From Pisolithus tinctorius (taxonomy: Eukaryota > Basidiomycota > Agaricomycetes > Boletales > Pisolithaceae): a DNA stretch of 64,000 nt. Positions 1 through 12,360 of the stretch are shown here, in pieces; positions within the stretch are counted from its first letter, which is position 1, and each line of letters starts with the position of its first letter. The DNA lies in contig JANFAH010000060.1 in the NCBI GenBank assembly GCA_024663395.1, positions 268,255 to 332,254 on the forward strand, in the 5' to 3' direction. A program made the position numbers and the translations under genes. The notes beneath the pieces are model-generated. The model saw only the letters and a list, made by a program, of their open reading frames with translations. It was not told where the DNA came from and searched no databases.

Positions 1-891
1 TTGCTCTTTTACCTCCTGTGGCGTGAGTTGTTGGGCGATGGTAATGAGATCTTCCACGGTTAACAGTCGCACCGAATCCTGGTCGTCACCATGAAGTCTG
101 CGGTAGATTGGCAAGCCGTCCGTAAGGACATGTTGCTTGGACAAAGCCTTCACGAACGCCTAGAGGATGTGTCGCGTTAAAGTTCCATCAGAGGCCGTCT
201 TTGGATGAACGTACCCCCAACGATCGCGCAGCGGCACGCCGTACCATAGGCGTGTCGTCTGCGCCCAACGCGGAGAACCCCTTCCGTAATTCCTCCTGCA
301 GTGCCGGCGACACCTTCTGATATACAGGGGCGTAGAGTGCAGCAGAGGAGGTTCGAGAGGTGAACCATTCGCCTTGTGACAGGCGCTTTAACAAAGGGAT
401 ATAGTGTTCTTCGATCTGAAGAGGAGACAGGACACCAGCTATCTTGGCAATAGATTCTGCCGCCTATGATTTCCTATATGATGCTATTCCAAGAAATAAG
501 AAATAAGAAACATACCTTGTCCCGAACTAGAGTTTCTTCCACGGCAGAGAGATTTTCGAGGGGGCCCAGGAGAACATGTGCATGCTGGGGTCCACCGATA
601 TACTCCTCGAAATCTCGGCCTAGTTCCTCCGCAAGGGCCAGTAATACTTCATCTTCGTCATCGACAGAGTCCTGGAGGAAGGGAATGAGCTCATTCCGTG
701 CACGATCTGGTCCCAGGGCAAGGGCTATCGTGGGTATGCTGTGGATAGCATTGAGTCGCAGTTGAACCTCGTCCGAGCGCAACTCGTCAATAAGCACGGC
801 AATTGGCGCGATCTAAGCAGAGTGTAGATAAGCTAAGGCACCTATTGAAACTCGAGGGACACACGTCGTCTACGTTGAATGCTTGATCCAT
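1..891 (-). CDS. Protein phosphatase 2A scaffold subunit A (PR65/Tpd3), 5' part only
   Basis: This is the HEAT-repeat scaffold that holds the PP2A catalytic and regulatory B subunits together. Read on the minus strand, exon 1 (891-865) gives MDQAFNVDD, an intron follows, and exon 2 (812-516) starts [20 protein letters not shown], the hallmark opening of PR65 (human has [20 protein letters not shown]). Exon 3 starts at 463 after an intron of about 50 bases, and a further intron near 215-160 leads into a stretch containing [13 protein letters not shown], matching the repeat motif DEQDSVRLLAVE of the family. The gene runs off the left edge, so only roughly the first 250 of about 590 residues are here. 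The start was chosen because a short acidic N-terminus ahead of the first HEAT repeat is normal for fungi. It is divergent from the epimerase gene. No frameshift is seen. Identity is from remembered family motifs; exact intron edges are inferred. Confidence 0.93.
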
Positions 892-1178
892 CGAGGCGCT
901 GGAACAAAACGGTGAGGAGGATTCAGAATCGGAGAGAAGGAACGCCGAGCTACACGGAGAATATCGTGATATTGATCCTTTATGATTGGTTGCAAGATGG
1001 CGGGCAGTCTAAGAAAGAATGCTAGGAGATTCTGTCGACTTGAACAAGGCGATCTTGGCTATGTAAGTGATGTGCGGTGATGTCCTTTTTTGGGAGATCC
1101 ATCAACTTGTCTACGCAACTGACTAAGTCATCGCAAGTACTAGTACTTCAGGGGAACGACCATCGTCGCAAGGGAAAG
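892..1178. promoter_or_regulatory. Shared upstream region of PP2A-A and G6P epimerase
   Basis: These 287 bases separate two divergent start codons and must hold both promoters. No ORF with homology and no clear TATA box was seen. Confidence 0.5.
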
Positions 1179-2256
1179 ATGCCTGTCCAGCTACTAGACG
1201 GACGCGTGGTTCTTTCCCATCCAAAGGTAACTCCTCCCCCTAACAACGATAAGTCACCAACGTCTTCTCCAGGGCGCATCTCTCGAGGTTCTACTCTTCG
1301 GTGCTACCGTCACATCGTGGAAGGCTGGATCGCACAGAGACCCACAACCTTCCGAGCGGCTATTCTTATCATCTAAAGCCGTTCTTGATGGTTCCAAGCC
1401 AGTTCGGGGTGGCATTCCCATCGTGTTCCCATGCTTTGGTCCACCGGTCCATCCCGAACACTCCCGCCTCCCTCAACATGGCTTCGCTAGAAGCGAACTT
1501 TGGAAGTTCGACAGCGTCGTCATGGATAACGATGCTGGTGTCTCCGTGAGGTTGAGTAAGTCCAGTGGCACATGGGTATTATCCTTGCTTAATGAATTTG
1601 GGTTAGCTCTGGAACCAACGCCGGAGATTGCAGCCAAATACAACCGACCATTTCATCTGGCATATGTGCTCACTCTGGCGGAACATCAATTGAGCGCAAC
1701 CCTTCACGTCACTAACACCTCGACTTCCGCCGACTTCCCCACTGATAATCTTGAATTCCAAGCCTTGTTTCACACTTACATCCTCGCTCCTGCGGATCAA
1801 GTTCTCATCTCCCCGTTGCAAAACGTCAGGTATTATGACAAGACAGCAGCGGCCGAGGAAGACCGAAACTTGGCGAGGGTGGAGTCCAGGTTAGGGGTCG
1901 ATGTCCTCAAGTTCACCGATTCCGTCTACGAGGATGCACCACAGAAATACGACGTAACATGGCCTGGTGGAGGATTAGAGATAAAAACAAATGCTTTGAA
2001 GGATGTCGTCATTTGGAACCCGCAAAGGGATGCTGGAAGTAGAATGGCAGACATGGAGCATGCCGGGTGGTGAGGAAGGCCGTCAGCGTGTTTCATCGAC
2101 ATAACTTGCTAACGAAGTCGAACAATAATATTCAGGGAAAGGTTCGTCTGCGTCGAACCGGGTTATGTGAGGGGATTCGCAAAGGCAGAGCCCGGAAAGA
2201 CGTGGATTGGACAGCAAGTTCTCTCCGTAATCCAGGAAGAAAGGAGAATCACTTAA
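1179..2256 (+). CDS. Glucose-6-phosphate 1-epimerase (YMR099C-like)
   Basis: This enzyme interconverts the alpha and beta anomers of hexose 6-phosphates in the cytosol. The ATG at 1179 opens MPVQLLDGRVVLSHPK; a GT...AG intron then leads to GASLEVLLFGATVTSWKAG, the canonical family N-terminus. Later blocks are VRGGIPIVFPCFGPP, the HGFAR motif, QALFHTYI (likely catalytic His) and RFVCVEPGYV (likely catalytic Glu). A second intron (1556-1606) joins VSVRL to TLEPTPE. The last intron splits the Trp codon after 2067 and the protein ends VIQEERRIT with TAA at 2254-2256. Total about 290 residues, normal for the family. An upstream in-frame-looking ATG at 1077 belongs to a different reading frame and was rejected. 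It could be called an aldose-1-epimerase family member, but the sugar-phosphate type fits much better. Confidence 0.93.
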
Positions 2257-2450
2257 TGTTGGTTATTATATTGGACGGAGTGTGGTCATTTGTACAGAAG
2301 CAGGCAGTTTTCTGTGATAGGAAATATTTGTTGTGTCGATCAAGTTGTGGTTCTACCGATGACTAAGCAGGAAACGGTTAACATCTGACAGATGCATCCA
2401 GTCATTGTACCTTCATTCCTTGCTCCGTTGTGAAATGAGCCGACCGACCA

Positions 2451-5400
2451 ATGGATTTCTCGGCGCTGAGCGGATCGACGTTCTCTGCCCATATTAATCA
2501 GATCGACTACACCATGTGTCCTCCGGGGCCACTCGACAATTCGGCCCTCCCTCGCGTACCTGTTATTCGCATCTATGGCACATCCTCTGCTGGCGAAAAA
2601 GCTTGCGTACATATCCACCAGGTGTATCCTTACTTCTTCATCGAATACACCAAAGAGATGACCCCAGAAAATGGTATGGATCCCACTATGTCGACCCCTG
2701 TCTGCACTAACGTATGTTTAACCAGTCAACCGATATATTACTAAGTTATCCGTCTCACTCGACCACGCCATTGCCCTATCTCTCAAGCGTAATCCAGGTT
2801 TCCAGTATGTACGGGCAATTACACTTGTCAAGGGCGTGCACTTCTACGGCTTCCACTCTTCATACTCGCCTTTTCTCAAAATACACCTCATCGATCCTGC
2901 ACTCACAAATCGTGCTGTAACACTGCTGCAAACTGGCACCATCATGCGAACGAAATTCCATGTATTCGAGAGTCATCTGAGTTACCTACTACAATTCATG
3001 TGCGATTTTGGTTTATACGGGTGTGGGTGGATAAATCTGGGTGAAGTTTGGGAGCGCAGCCCAGAAATTCAAGAACCACCACCTTCAGAGCGACTGTACT
3101 CATTCAAGTTTTCCCCGTACTATCGTCAATCTCGGATGCCCGTTGAGGTCGATGCGGTTGCCCACCAAATACTCAACCGCCATCAGCTTCAAGCCCGCAA
3201 CGTCCACAACGGATTGAATATTACTGCCCCCCCTCTTCCATCCGAACCTGTCGTACTGAGCGTTCGTGAATTGTGGGAGGATGAACGAAGACGTCGGATT
3301 AGCAAGGGCTTATCTCCAACTCCAAAGTTACCCATCGACGCTGGTAAGATTCCCAGAGGCGGGGGCGGTGATTGGGTTGCAGAAGCTCGGTGGTGGGAAG
3401 AACTCAGGAGGAAGATAGAATTGGAAAAGCAGGACGGCTCATTCATGTCCGAAGGTCATTCCGGCTGGGAGAGGTGGGTTATGACGACCTTCGAGAGTGT
3501 GGAGGTTCTTTGGGAACCTCAGTGGAAGGTTTGGAAGCCAAGCAAAGGTGATGTGGGTACAGCAGAAGATGGCATTTCTCACCCGATGGAGGGAACCCAC
3601 AATCCATTTGCTCAAGCTTCTCAAGGCACCCCTTCTTCATTGACGGGAAAACCAGAAGAGGCCGAAGTAGACGTAGATGTGGTAATACTTTCCAGCCAGG
3701 ACATTGACCTGACGACGGCAAGGAACGAAGGTGAAGATGGCGAGAACGATGATACCGAGGATGTCATTGATAGTGGAGAGCACGAGGAACTGGAAGATTC
3801 CTCACGGAGCCTGCCGTTCGAGGGAGAAGTCGTCTCCGATGAGGCACCCCGAGGAAGGTAAGTGCAAAGGATGTACTGCTGCTCTGGGAACTACAGCTGC
3901 TCTAACCTTAGTGGAAACAACGACCACACCATGGGAACCCCCAACCGCTTTTCAAACGTCTGGAATAGACTCTCAAGGTCAGCCATGACGTTCCATTTTT
4001 TTCCCCCCAAACTTACGACCAAACAAGAGAGAAACGACCGTGCAGTACTTCGGAGCTTCGTTCAGAACCAGCGACACCGAGAAAGTGGGTGACGCGATCC
4101 AGTTAAGAAATGTCGCAGTGACTGTTTTTATGTGAATGCAGAGTTCGAAGGCTGTCGCAACAACTGACCACCCACGACATTGTGACACGATCGGCGTAGG
4201 TTTTTTCTTGCTGGTTGGATAGGCAATACGTAAATGATTCGCAGTTCACCAGATTTCGCACATGACATCGAAAGGCTCGAGGCCGACAATCCGTTCCTGA
4301 TCACAAACGGAGACCAAACGTCATTCCGCTTGACTTTTGGCACTTGTTTTGACTATTGATACCCGTTTCTAGGCTACTACCGCCTGTAAAAAATTCTGCC
4401 CATTCGGATTGTGTAGGGGGACGACCTGGTATACATGGAACTTCGAATGCTCGAATTCCTCGTGCATCTTATGGTTCGTCGAGGGGATTACAAACATACC
4501 ATCTAACCTCTCGCAGTAATGGCTATGTCTACGCAAATTCTCCGCCTCGAGTTGCTGATTTATTTAGCACTATCGAAGATCATGGCTTTCCGTGGAAGTT
4601 ATATTCTGACCCCTTCTACTCCAACAGAGACGATGTCCCTGACAGACCGTGGGAATATGGGGGTCTTGTATATAATTTGAAGGGCGGTGGAGGCATAGAC
4701 TCGTTGGAGGAGTGGAAGACAAGTGAAAGTTTTCCAGCTCTCACGTTTTCTGGAAAGGCATCTGCAAACCGCGTCGGAGGATGGGAGTATGCGAGTTGCG
4801 CACCAACTTGTCGACAAATTAAGGTTTGGTTAAAAGGCCACCCCCTCTTACAGGGAAAGAAAGCGAAGATGCAATCACAGGTGCGCTGCCTCGTGACATC
4901 TTCGGACCTATTCATCTCTACCCTAATTGTGATGGTTTAGATTGAAGGGCGCACTCAAGCTAACTTGTTTGGGTTGAATTCGGACCCTAAGATATCTGCA
5001 TGCAACAACACTCGTAGGGGACAGCACATGACATTACTTTCTGTAGAAGTTTTTGGTAGGTCATTATCGAGGCTATGCCATCACTCCGACAGATATATCC
5101 TGTTTCCAGCTCCTTCTCGCGGCAACTGCCTACCCGATGCAAATGTCGACGGAATTGCAGCTCTATTTTATGCTTTTGGCAGTGATGATCCAAGCTCGGG
5201 TCTTCTTCGCCAAGGCATTTTTGTCCTTGAAAGTGATCAAACCAACGTACAACGTTTAGGCGCATTCTCTATAGAGAGTTTTGCCAGTGAACTTGACCTT
5301 ATCAATCGGTTGATCGATGTTGTCATTGACCTGGATCCCGATATCCTGTTGGGTTGGGAGGTGCAGGCTGCTTCTTGGGGCTATCTCAATGCCCGGGGGA

Positions 5401-8198
5401 ACCATTATGGTCGGTCCTCTTTGCCTAACTTAATTCCCTGCTATACTGACTAATTACAGGATTCGACTTGGCCGAGTTAATATCGAGGGCGCCAAGTCGC
5501 GAATCGGGGAATGACAATCAACGTTGGGATCAGAGGTCAACGACTACATTTAAAGTCGTTGGCCGTCACGTCTTAAATGTCTGGAGGATCATGCGGAGTG
5601 AACGCAATCTGAATGTATACACATTCGAAAATGTCGCGTTTCATGTCTTACGGAGGAGGTAAAACCGGGACAACCTTGCGCATTCCTTTGCTGAGAAACA
5701 TCCCTAGATTCCCCCGTTATAAGCCATATACACTAACAGAATGGTTTAATAGCCCTGTTCCAGCTCATACCTCCCGTGTCTTACGCTACTTCGCCGACCG
5801 TACATCAATGAATCTCGATATACTGGAAGAGACAGAAGTCATTACGAAGACAGCGTAAGTAATTTTAACTCTGACTTAATAGACAGGTTGTGACGATTTC
5901 AGTGAGTTTGCTCGTGTGTTTGGAGTCGACTTCTATTCCGTCATTAGCCGGGGGTCCCAATTTAAAGTGGAATCTTTCATGTTTCGTATAGCGAAACCTG
6001 AGTGTTTCGTGCTCTTATCCCCAAGCAAACAAGATGTGCGCCCTTCAATTATGGCACTCGAACGAATCATATCTAAGTGAATGCGTAGGTCGGGAAGCAG
6101 AACGCCGCGGAATGCGTGCCTCTCATCATGGAACCGTTGTCTGGGTATTATAACGGGCCACTCGTTGTCCTGGACTTTCAGTCACTTTACCCGTCTGTTA
6201 TGATTGCATACAATTATTGCTACTCGACCTGCCTTGGACGGATAACCGACTTCCAGGACCGAAATAAACTCGGTGTAACGGACCTGCACCGACCTATTGG
6301 GCTACTAGAGAAGTTGCAAGATCACGTTGCGAGTGCGTTGTTCCATGGCGGCTGTGTGCACGGCGATTCAATTATTCCGTAGTTGCGCCAAATGGTATTA
6401 TCTACGTGAAGCCGGCGGTGAGGCAGGGCCTCCTGGGCCGTATGTTAACCGAGTTGCTGGACACTAGAGTGATGGTGAAGCAGGCCATGAAGAGCGTCAA
6501 GGATGACAAGGTATGTGTTTCCTTCAAAACGTCTGTATCTAGAAGTTCACCAGTCGTTAGGTATTGCGTCGTACACTGGACGCTCGTCAACTTGGTCTCA
6601 AGTACATCGCGAATGTAACCTATGGATACACCAGTGCCTCATACTCGGGACGTATGCCTGCGGTTGAAATTGCGGATAGTATTGTGCAAAGCGGACGGGA
6701 AATATTGGAGAAGGTAGGCTGATCAACCATCCGGGATTAAGCAAACTTATCGGTGTTCGAGGAAGGCTATCAATGTCATCGACTCCACCGACAAATGGGG
6801 TGCCCGTGTGGTCTACGGTGATACGGACTCTCTTTTTATATATCTCAAAGGAAAGACGAAAGAGCAGGCTTTCAGGATTGGTCAGGATATTGCGGATACG
6901 ATAACTGTAATGAACCCAGCACCGATAAAACTGAAGTTCGAGAAGGTAAAGCAGGCCGTTCTCTCTCAGAACCTTGAGTGATATTGGGTTACAGGTGTAC
7001 TTGCCTTCTGTTCTCCTGGCGAAGAAGAGATATGTAGGCTTCAGTTTCGAGACATTAGATGTCAAGACACCTTCTTTCGATGCAAAGGGAATCGAGACCA
7101 TCCGTCGTGATGGCGTCGCCGCCCAATCAAAGATGACAGAGGCTTGTCTAAAGTGAGTAGATGTTGCAGTGTCGTTAAAGTCGTGCGTCGATTGATTGGC
7201 TACGGAGGATATTGTTCCGTACGCAGGATTTAAGTCTGGTGAAGCAATACTGCTGTCGGACCTGGTCCAAGATTCTACGCAACAAGGTTTCTTTTCAAGA
7301 TTTTATCTTCGCAAAGGAGGTTAGGATGGGTACTTACAGGTATGAAATATGCTGTGTGGAAATCAATCCGCCGTTAACGCATCCCTGTTAGCGAGAGAGG
7401 GCCGCCCCCCCCAGGCGTAGCAGTAGCTGCTAGAAGGATGTTACATGATCCAAATGACGAGCCTCAGTACGGCGAGCGTGTCCCATACATAATCGCACGT
7501 GGCAGTCCTCATAGCCGATTAATTGAAAGGGCTGTGACACCAGAGGAAATCCTTGCCAATCCGTGCGCGATCAATGTGTGCTAACTCTTGGGTCACTCAC
7601 AATCTCCACAGTCACTTGCAAATCGATGCAGTGTATTATATCGAAAAGGTTCTTATCCCTCCACTAGAACGTATCTTCAACCTTGTCGGTGTAGATGTAC
7701 GAGCCTGGTATGAGGAAATGCCAAAGGCGATTGAAGTCGATCAGCGTGATCCATTGGCATCTTCCCCAAAGAAGCTAAAGACATTCACAACTAGTAGGCT
7801 CAACATCGATGAACATTTCTCGAGCACGCGTTGCCTGGCATGCAATTGTCCAGCCTTTGCAGAAGGTTGGTTTGTATCTGATACCAGGGGATGAATGCTG
7901 ACATTCACCAGGGATTTGTGAGGACTGCCAGAATAATTCTCAAGAAGCCATTCCCAACCTCTTACGACGGCTGCACAAGGGCGAAAGAAGACTTCTGGAT
8001 ACCCACAAAGTATGTGCGACCTGCACGGCCAATGCATTGGCAGAACCGATCGAATGTGTCAACATCGATTGCCCTTGGTTATACGAGCGCAATAAAGCGG
8101 AACGAAAAGTAGACTTTCTCGAGGGACTGCAAGCAGTGGTTGAAGACCTTGATTTCACGGACAACGAGGACATCCATTGTACAGAATTTTCCCTGTAG
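2451..8198 (+). CDS. REV3: DNA polymerase zeta catalytic subunit Rev3
   Basis: Rev3 is the B-family polymerase that extends mismatched or damaged primer ends during translesion synthesis, with Rev7 and Pol31/Pol32 as partners, in the nucleus. The N-terminal domain begins at 2451 and shows VHIHQVYPYFFIEY and VKGVHFYGFHSSYSPF. After a low-complexity acidic middle (about 3500-4350), the exonuclease-like and polymerase parts follow: SRGSQFKVESFMFRIAKPE, motif A DFQSLYPSVMIAYN (near 6175-6215), motif B LGLKYIANVTYGYTSASYSG, and motif C YGDTDS (6813-6830). The C-terminus has two cysteine modules: CLAC...CEDC (zinc, CysA) and CATC...CVNIDC (the CysB site, which binds a 4Fe-4S cluster in this family). 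The stop is TAG at 8196-8198. The gene is split by well over ten short introns, for example between EMTPEN and VNRYI. The first aspartate of YGDTDS is present, so activity is expected. An overlapping upstream ATG at 2435 may limit translation. It ends 36 bases from the convergent AGTRAP-like gene. Confidence 0.95.
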
Positions 8199-8234
8199 CC
8201 TGTATGTGGCACACTTGTATCGTAGCGAAATATC

Positions 8235-8961
8235 TTATGCGCTTTGATATGCCCCAGTTTGTAAGGTGGGTTGCGAAGCAGCAACGGTGCTAGGTCTTCC
8301 AGCAGAGGCAACCCGCGGAGGACTACGAGGTTCGTCATCAACAGTCTGGTAACCGTCACGACCCATCGACGTGAAACCACCAGGCATGGACCAGACTGCG
8401 GAGATCATAAGTACACGATCGACAGTGCAAGGCAAACATTACCCGTTGCGCCACCTATATCCGTCCCGAGTGTAAATTGTGTCCCCCTTTGGCGTAAAGT
8501 GAAAAGGAAGACAGCAGTCGTAGGAATCTGAATGTGGTTTTAGTATGAGTGATTCTACCAAGGACGGCTGCGTACCTTCAGCAGGAAGAGTAGAATAGTC
8601 AACAATTTGACTAGGACAGGTTGCGCATTGGTGAACATCCAAATTAGATCATAGAGAATGGAAACGGCGAGGCATCCGGTGAACTGTTCAACAATCAAGC
8701 TCATTGTTAGGTCGACATAGGTAACCTGAGGCGCACCACCCTGAGAGATTGAACCGCGTCATTGCTTTCTTGAGCAAAAGTTCCGAGCAAGAAAAGTGGT
8801 AGGTTGTAAGGAGGAGCAGAAAATGGGCTGATGGCGAAGGAAAGAACCTAATGAACCCGCAGGTTTTAGGGACGCGCAGCGGCTCAGCGTGGAAACGAAA
8901 TCCATACCATCCCAGCCAAGACCAGCTTCCCCGGATCAAGGCCTTGGACAAAGTCTGCCAT
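8235..8961 (-). CDS. AGTRAP-like small multi-pass membrane protein
   Basis: Five exons can be joined on the minus strand into about 171 residues. Exon 1 (8961-8908) is MADFVQGLDPGKLVLAGM; exon 2 starts at 8847 with VLSFAISPFSAPPYNLP; an intron with a CTAAC-type branch site follows; exon 3 starts FTGCLAVSILYDLIWM; exon 4 starts IPTTAVFLFTLRQRG; and exon 5 begins in VWSMPGGFTSMGRDGYQTVDDE. Three or four hydrophobic segments are followed by a soluble Ser/Pro-rich tail. The order LPLF-LG-FAQ, then SILYDLI, then LLFLLK, then R-RG and YQT-D is the pattern of the AGTRAP family, known in animals as an angiotensin II type 1 receptor-associated membrane protein of the ER/Golgi. Fungi lack that receptor, so the role here is unknown. 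Family assignment rests on remembered motifs. It is convergent with REV3. Stop TAA is at 8237-8235. Confidence 0.78.
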
Positions 8962-9628
8962 CTCGAGGACCTGAAGCTGAACGACTAGTGGATGGTGTGT
9001 GCTGGGGTGTGGTATGTGTTACGGTGCTGCGGGGGTTGAAGCTACATAAGCCCGCAACCCTGAAAGTGCTTTTTCAACTCCAAGCGCTCGTCTGCTCAGA
9101 TCGTTAAGGGGCCTGCCCAACTCGACACTCAAGTTCAAATGTCAAGCAACCGTACAAAAGGACTACAGAACGGCGTTCCAATGCTACATAATGACGTCGG
9201 ACTCGACAATCCTTGAAATCAGGTGTTGTTGGGTGTGCGAGCTCTAAAACTCTCCCACATGGCAATCGTACTGGAAAATAAATAAAATAGACCACTGAGC
9301 ATTCTGCACGACCAATATTATTTATCAGGAATCAGGGCGGTCGTTCCAATGAGGCGAGGAATCTCGTCTGAAGTCCTCGATTGATGAGATGACCTTATTA
9401 GCGTGGCTCGGCTTGCGGGCTTTCGTCGAACCACGTGATCAACCATCATGCATAGCTTTTACTGTAACTGAGGACATTTGTCAAGTATTTCGTTACTGGC
9501 TTCCACTGTCGGCATCAGCTCAAACTGCGAAAGCTCTACTGGTCTCTGTGGGTCGTAAGACGTTAGACGTCGTGTCGCCTTATCTTGAATGGGAAACAGG
9601 GCGCGCTGGTGGCCCTTTTCCTGCGATC
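8962..9628. other. Intergenic region between AGTRAP-like gene and NIPA-like gene
   Basis: This divergent intergenic region of 667 bases holds both promoters. An open frame continues upstream of the chosen NIPA start to an ATG at 9389, so the 3' part could be N-terminal coding sequence, but its translation has no family-like features. Confidence 0.4.
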
Positions 9629-11856
9629 ATGTTCCCCCTTCGGTCTTTCATCGACAAGTTTCCGCAAGTCTGGCACGACTCGCTGGATATGGCATATCTA
9701 GCACAAGGTGTCGCGGTGCATGTTGTGAATTCTGAGATATCTATACCCCTTGGGATATTCATCGGTTTGATGGCATCCTTTATCCAAAGTGTGGGGCTGG
9801 CAGTGCAGCGCCGCAGTCATGTCCTCAACTCTCAGCTATCGGAATCGGAACGGAAAGCAGAGTATCGACGTCCGTGAGTTCTTCCGTAGCAACGCTGACG
9901 GCCTTAATCTCATATTCATTCGCATAGCCTGTGGCTGCTTGGTTTTGGTGTGTCATTTGCATGAGCTGTGCTGATCCGCTCGAACCAGCTAACTTCTCAT
10001 ACACCACGTTGTAGTGGTCTTCATCACCTCCAACATTCTTGGATCGTTGGTACAGATCGCATCTCTGCCCGTTGTCATACTCGCACCGCTTGGTGCAGTC
10101 TCGCTCCTTTGGAATGCCCTTTTTGCGCGCCTGCTTCTGCGCCCGCCTCTCATTCTTGGGACGGCATTGATCGGGGGTGGCGCCGCGCTTATCGCTGTGT
10201 ATGGGATCATGCCCGAGACGACACGTGGTCTGGATGAGCTTATTGCTCTTTTCGTGCGTCCTGCGTTCCTTGTCTGGTTTTGTGTGGAAGCCGCCTTAGT
10301 GGTCGTGTGCCTCATTGTGGTGTGTTCTGTCACTTCGACGATATCTTGATACCCATGTTCATCAGTCATGTGATGGTGCAGACACACGTAGCCGAGTACT
10401 CGTTCGCAAGGCGGGTCGAGGTTAGGCCATATGCATTCTTTCAATCCGATGACTTGGACCAACCATTGCCGGGCTCCGCTTCGCTGGCGTCGCCTTCTCT
10501 CTCCTCGTTGGGCGATCTCCCAACACGTCAGGTGTTCAGTTGTATAGAAGAATCCGGAGCAATACATCATACCGATGAGCGCACACCGCTACTGTATTTT
10601 AAAGGGAACGGTGCGCGTTCTACATCTCCGTGCTCGAGATGTTCATCCTCCCAAACTCGTGACTCTGCTATAACAACACCTGTGCCATCTCTTCCAATTG
10701 CAAATCGTACTGCACTCCTTCTTGCGTTGGCATATGCTGCCACATCGGGGATAATGTCTGGCCTCTGTCTCATCTTTGCGAAATCTGGTGTGGAGTTGCT
10801 GTTGCTGACGTTGGGTGGATCGAATCAATTCTATAGATGGGAGGCTTGGGCTTTGGTTGGTGGATTGGTCGTATTTGCAATCGGTCAGTTGTGGTACCTA
10901 AACCAAGCATTGAGGCTGGCAGATCCTGCCTTCGTGTGTCCATGTGAGTTAGCCTTATATCCACGGACGAGTATGAGGACGATATACTGAAGAGGTGTCG
11001 TGTTACAGCTGCATTTTGCTTCTACAACTTTTCGTCAATCCTGAATGGGCTCGTCTACTTTGACCAACTCAGGCACCTCCCTGGACAGAACATCGTCCTC
11101 GTTGTCATAGGGATGATTATATTGCTTGGAGGCGTGTGGACTATTAGTGGTGAGGCAGGGGTAGAACATGTTTGGCTGGACCAGCCTGATGAAGAGGTTT
11201 CCGAGGCCGAGGTTCCCACCTCTAGTGTGGAGGTGGATACTGTGGAATGCCCACGCGGAAAGCAGTCGTGCAGTGATGGGAGACTCACTGCGGTACCGAT
11301 GGAACGCAACGCGTATTCGGAGGGAGCTCTTGATGGAGCTGCTACTGTTTGGGACATGCCATCGCCACGCGAGGTGTCGCTGCTGTCGGGCCCGAGTCAC
11401 GCCCCTGGAGGAAGTCTAACTGAGCGACGCCGTGGTGCGTCTCAACGGAAGACAGTCCGCTCATGTACAGATTATGTGTTGCCAAGTGCCAGGACAGGAT
11501 CTTCGCATCGACAATCCACAACAGAGGTGGAGGCTCAGCGTGTGAGTGGACCTACGTTGAGCGTTCTGCGAACGGGAGTAGGTGGGCAGGCGATATCACC
11601 GCCTGGATTGATGATTGGGTTGTCACCGGTGAGTCCCGGGTTTGGGGTAGTGGGAGGAGTGGAATGTGTCCCTCAACGGGGCCACCAGACCACTCGATGG
11701 AGAAAGCTGGGAGGGAACCGGAGACGAACTGTAAGTGAAGGAGACCGCACACTATTAGTACGAGGGGAGGGGGGGCCAACAGGAGAGGATGATCCCAAAT
11801 GGGGATGGATCGGCCAGGTGATGTGGGGGCGGCGAGCCAATCAGGAGGCGTCGTGA
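9629..11856 (+). CDS. NIPA-type (DUF803) putative magnesium transporter
   Basis: This is a multi-pass membrane protein of the NIPA family in the drug/metabolite transporter fold; animal members carry Mg2+, and the substrate here is inferred. Family blocks are SIPLGIFIGLMASFIQSVGL, then RRPLWLLGFGVFITSNILGS across two introns, LAPLGAVSLLWNALFARLLL, YGIMPETTRGLDEL, ATSGIMSGLCLIFAKSGVEL and NQALRLADPAFVCPSAFCFY across another intron, then VVIGMIILLGGVW. That gives about nine hydrophobic segments. A long Ser/Arg-rich hydrophilic tail follows (about 11150-11856). The ATG at 9629 (MFPLRSFIDKFPQVW) was preferred to in-frame ATGs at 9389 and near 9689 because a short amphipathic stretch before the first membrane segment suits fungal members. 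A cytosolic loop of about 120 residues between the two halves (10390-10700) is larger than in animal NIPAs. Stop TGA is at 11854-11856. Confidence 0.85.
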
Positions 11857-12360
11857 TGGACTGCATATCAATGATGGGAGGTTCCTGGAGAACATCCGCT
11901 TCCTTCCTTATTTAGTCTAGACAAGGCACCAGTGTAACGGAGTCGTAATGGAATCAGATCTCGATCGCGTCTCCGCCGACCCGCGCCCGGAGCCGTTGCT
12001 TCTCCTCCTTCCCCCCGTCTCCTCGCCGTCGCCGTGTCGTCGTTGTAGTTGCATGCCTGACATCACCTACTCAGTAGTAGACAGTCGTCCTCCTGTTCCA
12101 TGGCGTGCAGCGGGATCCTTGGGGATTTCGCGTCGCGTCTGTCATTGCAGCTGCAGAGAATTACGTGACCGATATCGCGGGAGTTTTTTTTTTCAAGCTT
12201 CATTTTCAATGGTGTCTATCCTCATAACGCCAACCCGAGTCGCCGTGTCTCTCCTTCTACACTCTCGTTGAACCCTCTGCTTCCATTCTTTGCGTTTTAT
12301 ATTCCCGCTTGTCGTATGGCATTCATTCCTTTAGCGTATTAGTTGGAACTATATTGTAGG
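11857..12360. other. Promoter/5' leader region of the DENN gene
   Basis: No gene was seen in these 504 bases. The stretch is pyrimidine-rich near 11990-12040 and 12240-12300 and has a run of ten T near 12184, typical of basidiomycete promoters. Confidence 0.5.

Noticed and set aside
9389..9628. N-terminal extension of the NIPA-like gene to an ATG at 9389
   Set aside because: The frame is open, but the extra 80 residues show no membrane segment or signal and are not expected in the family.
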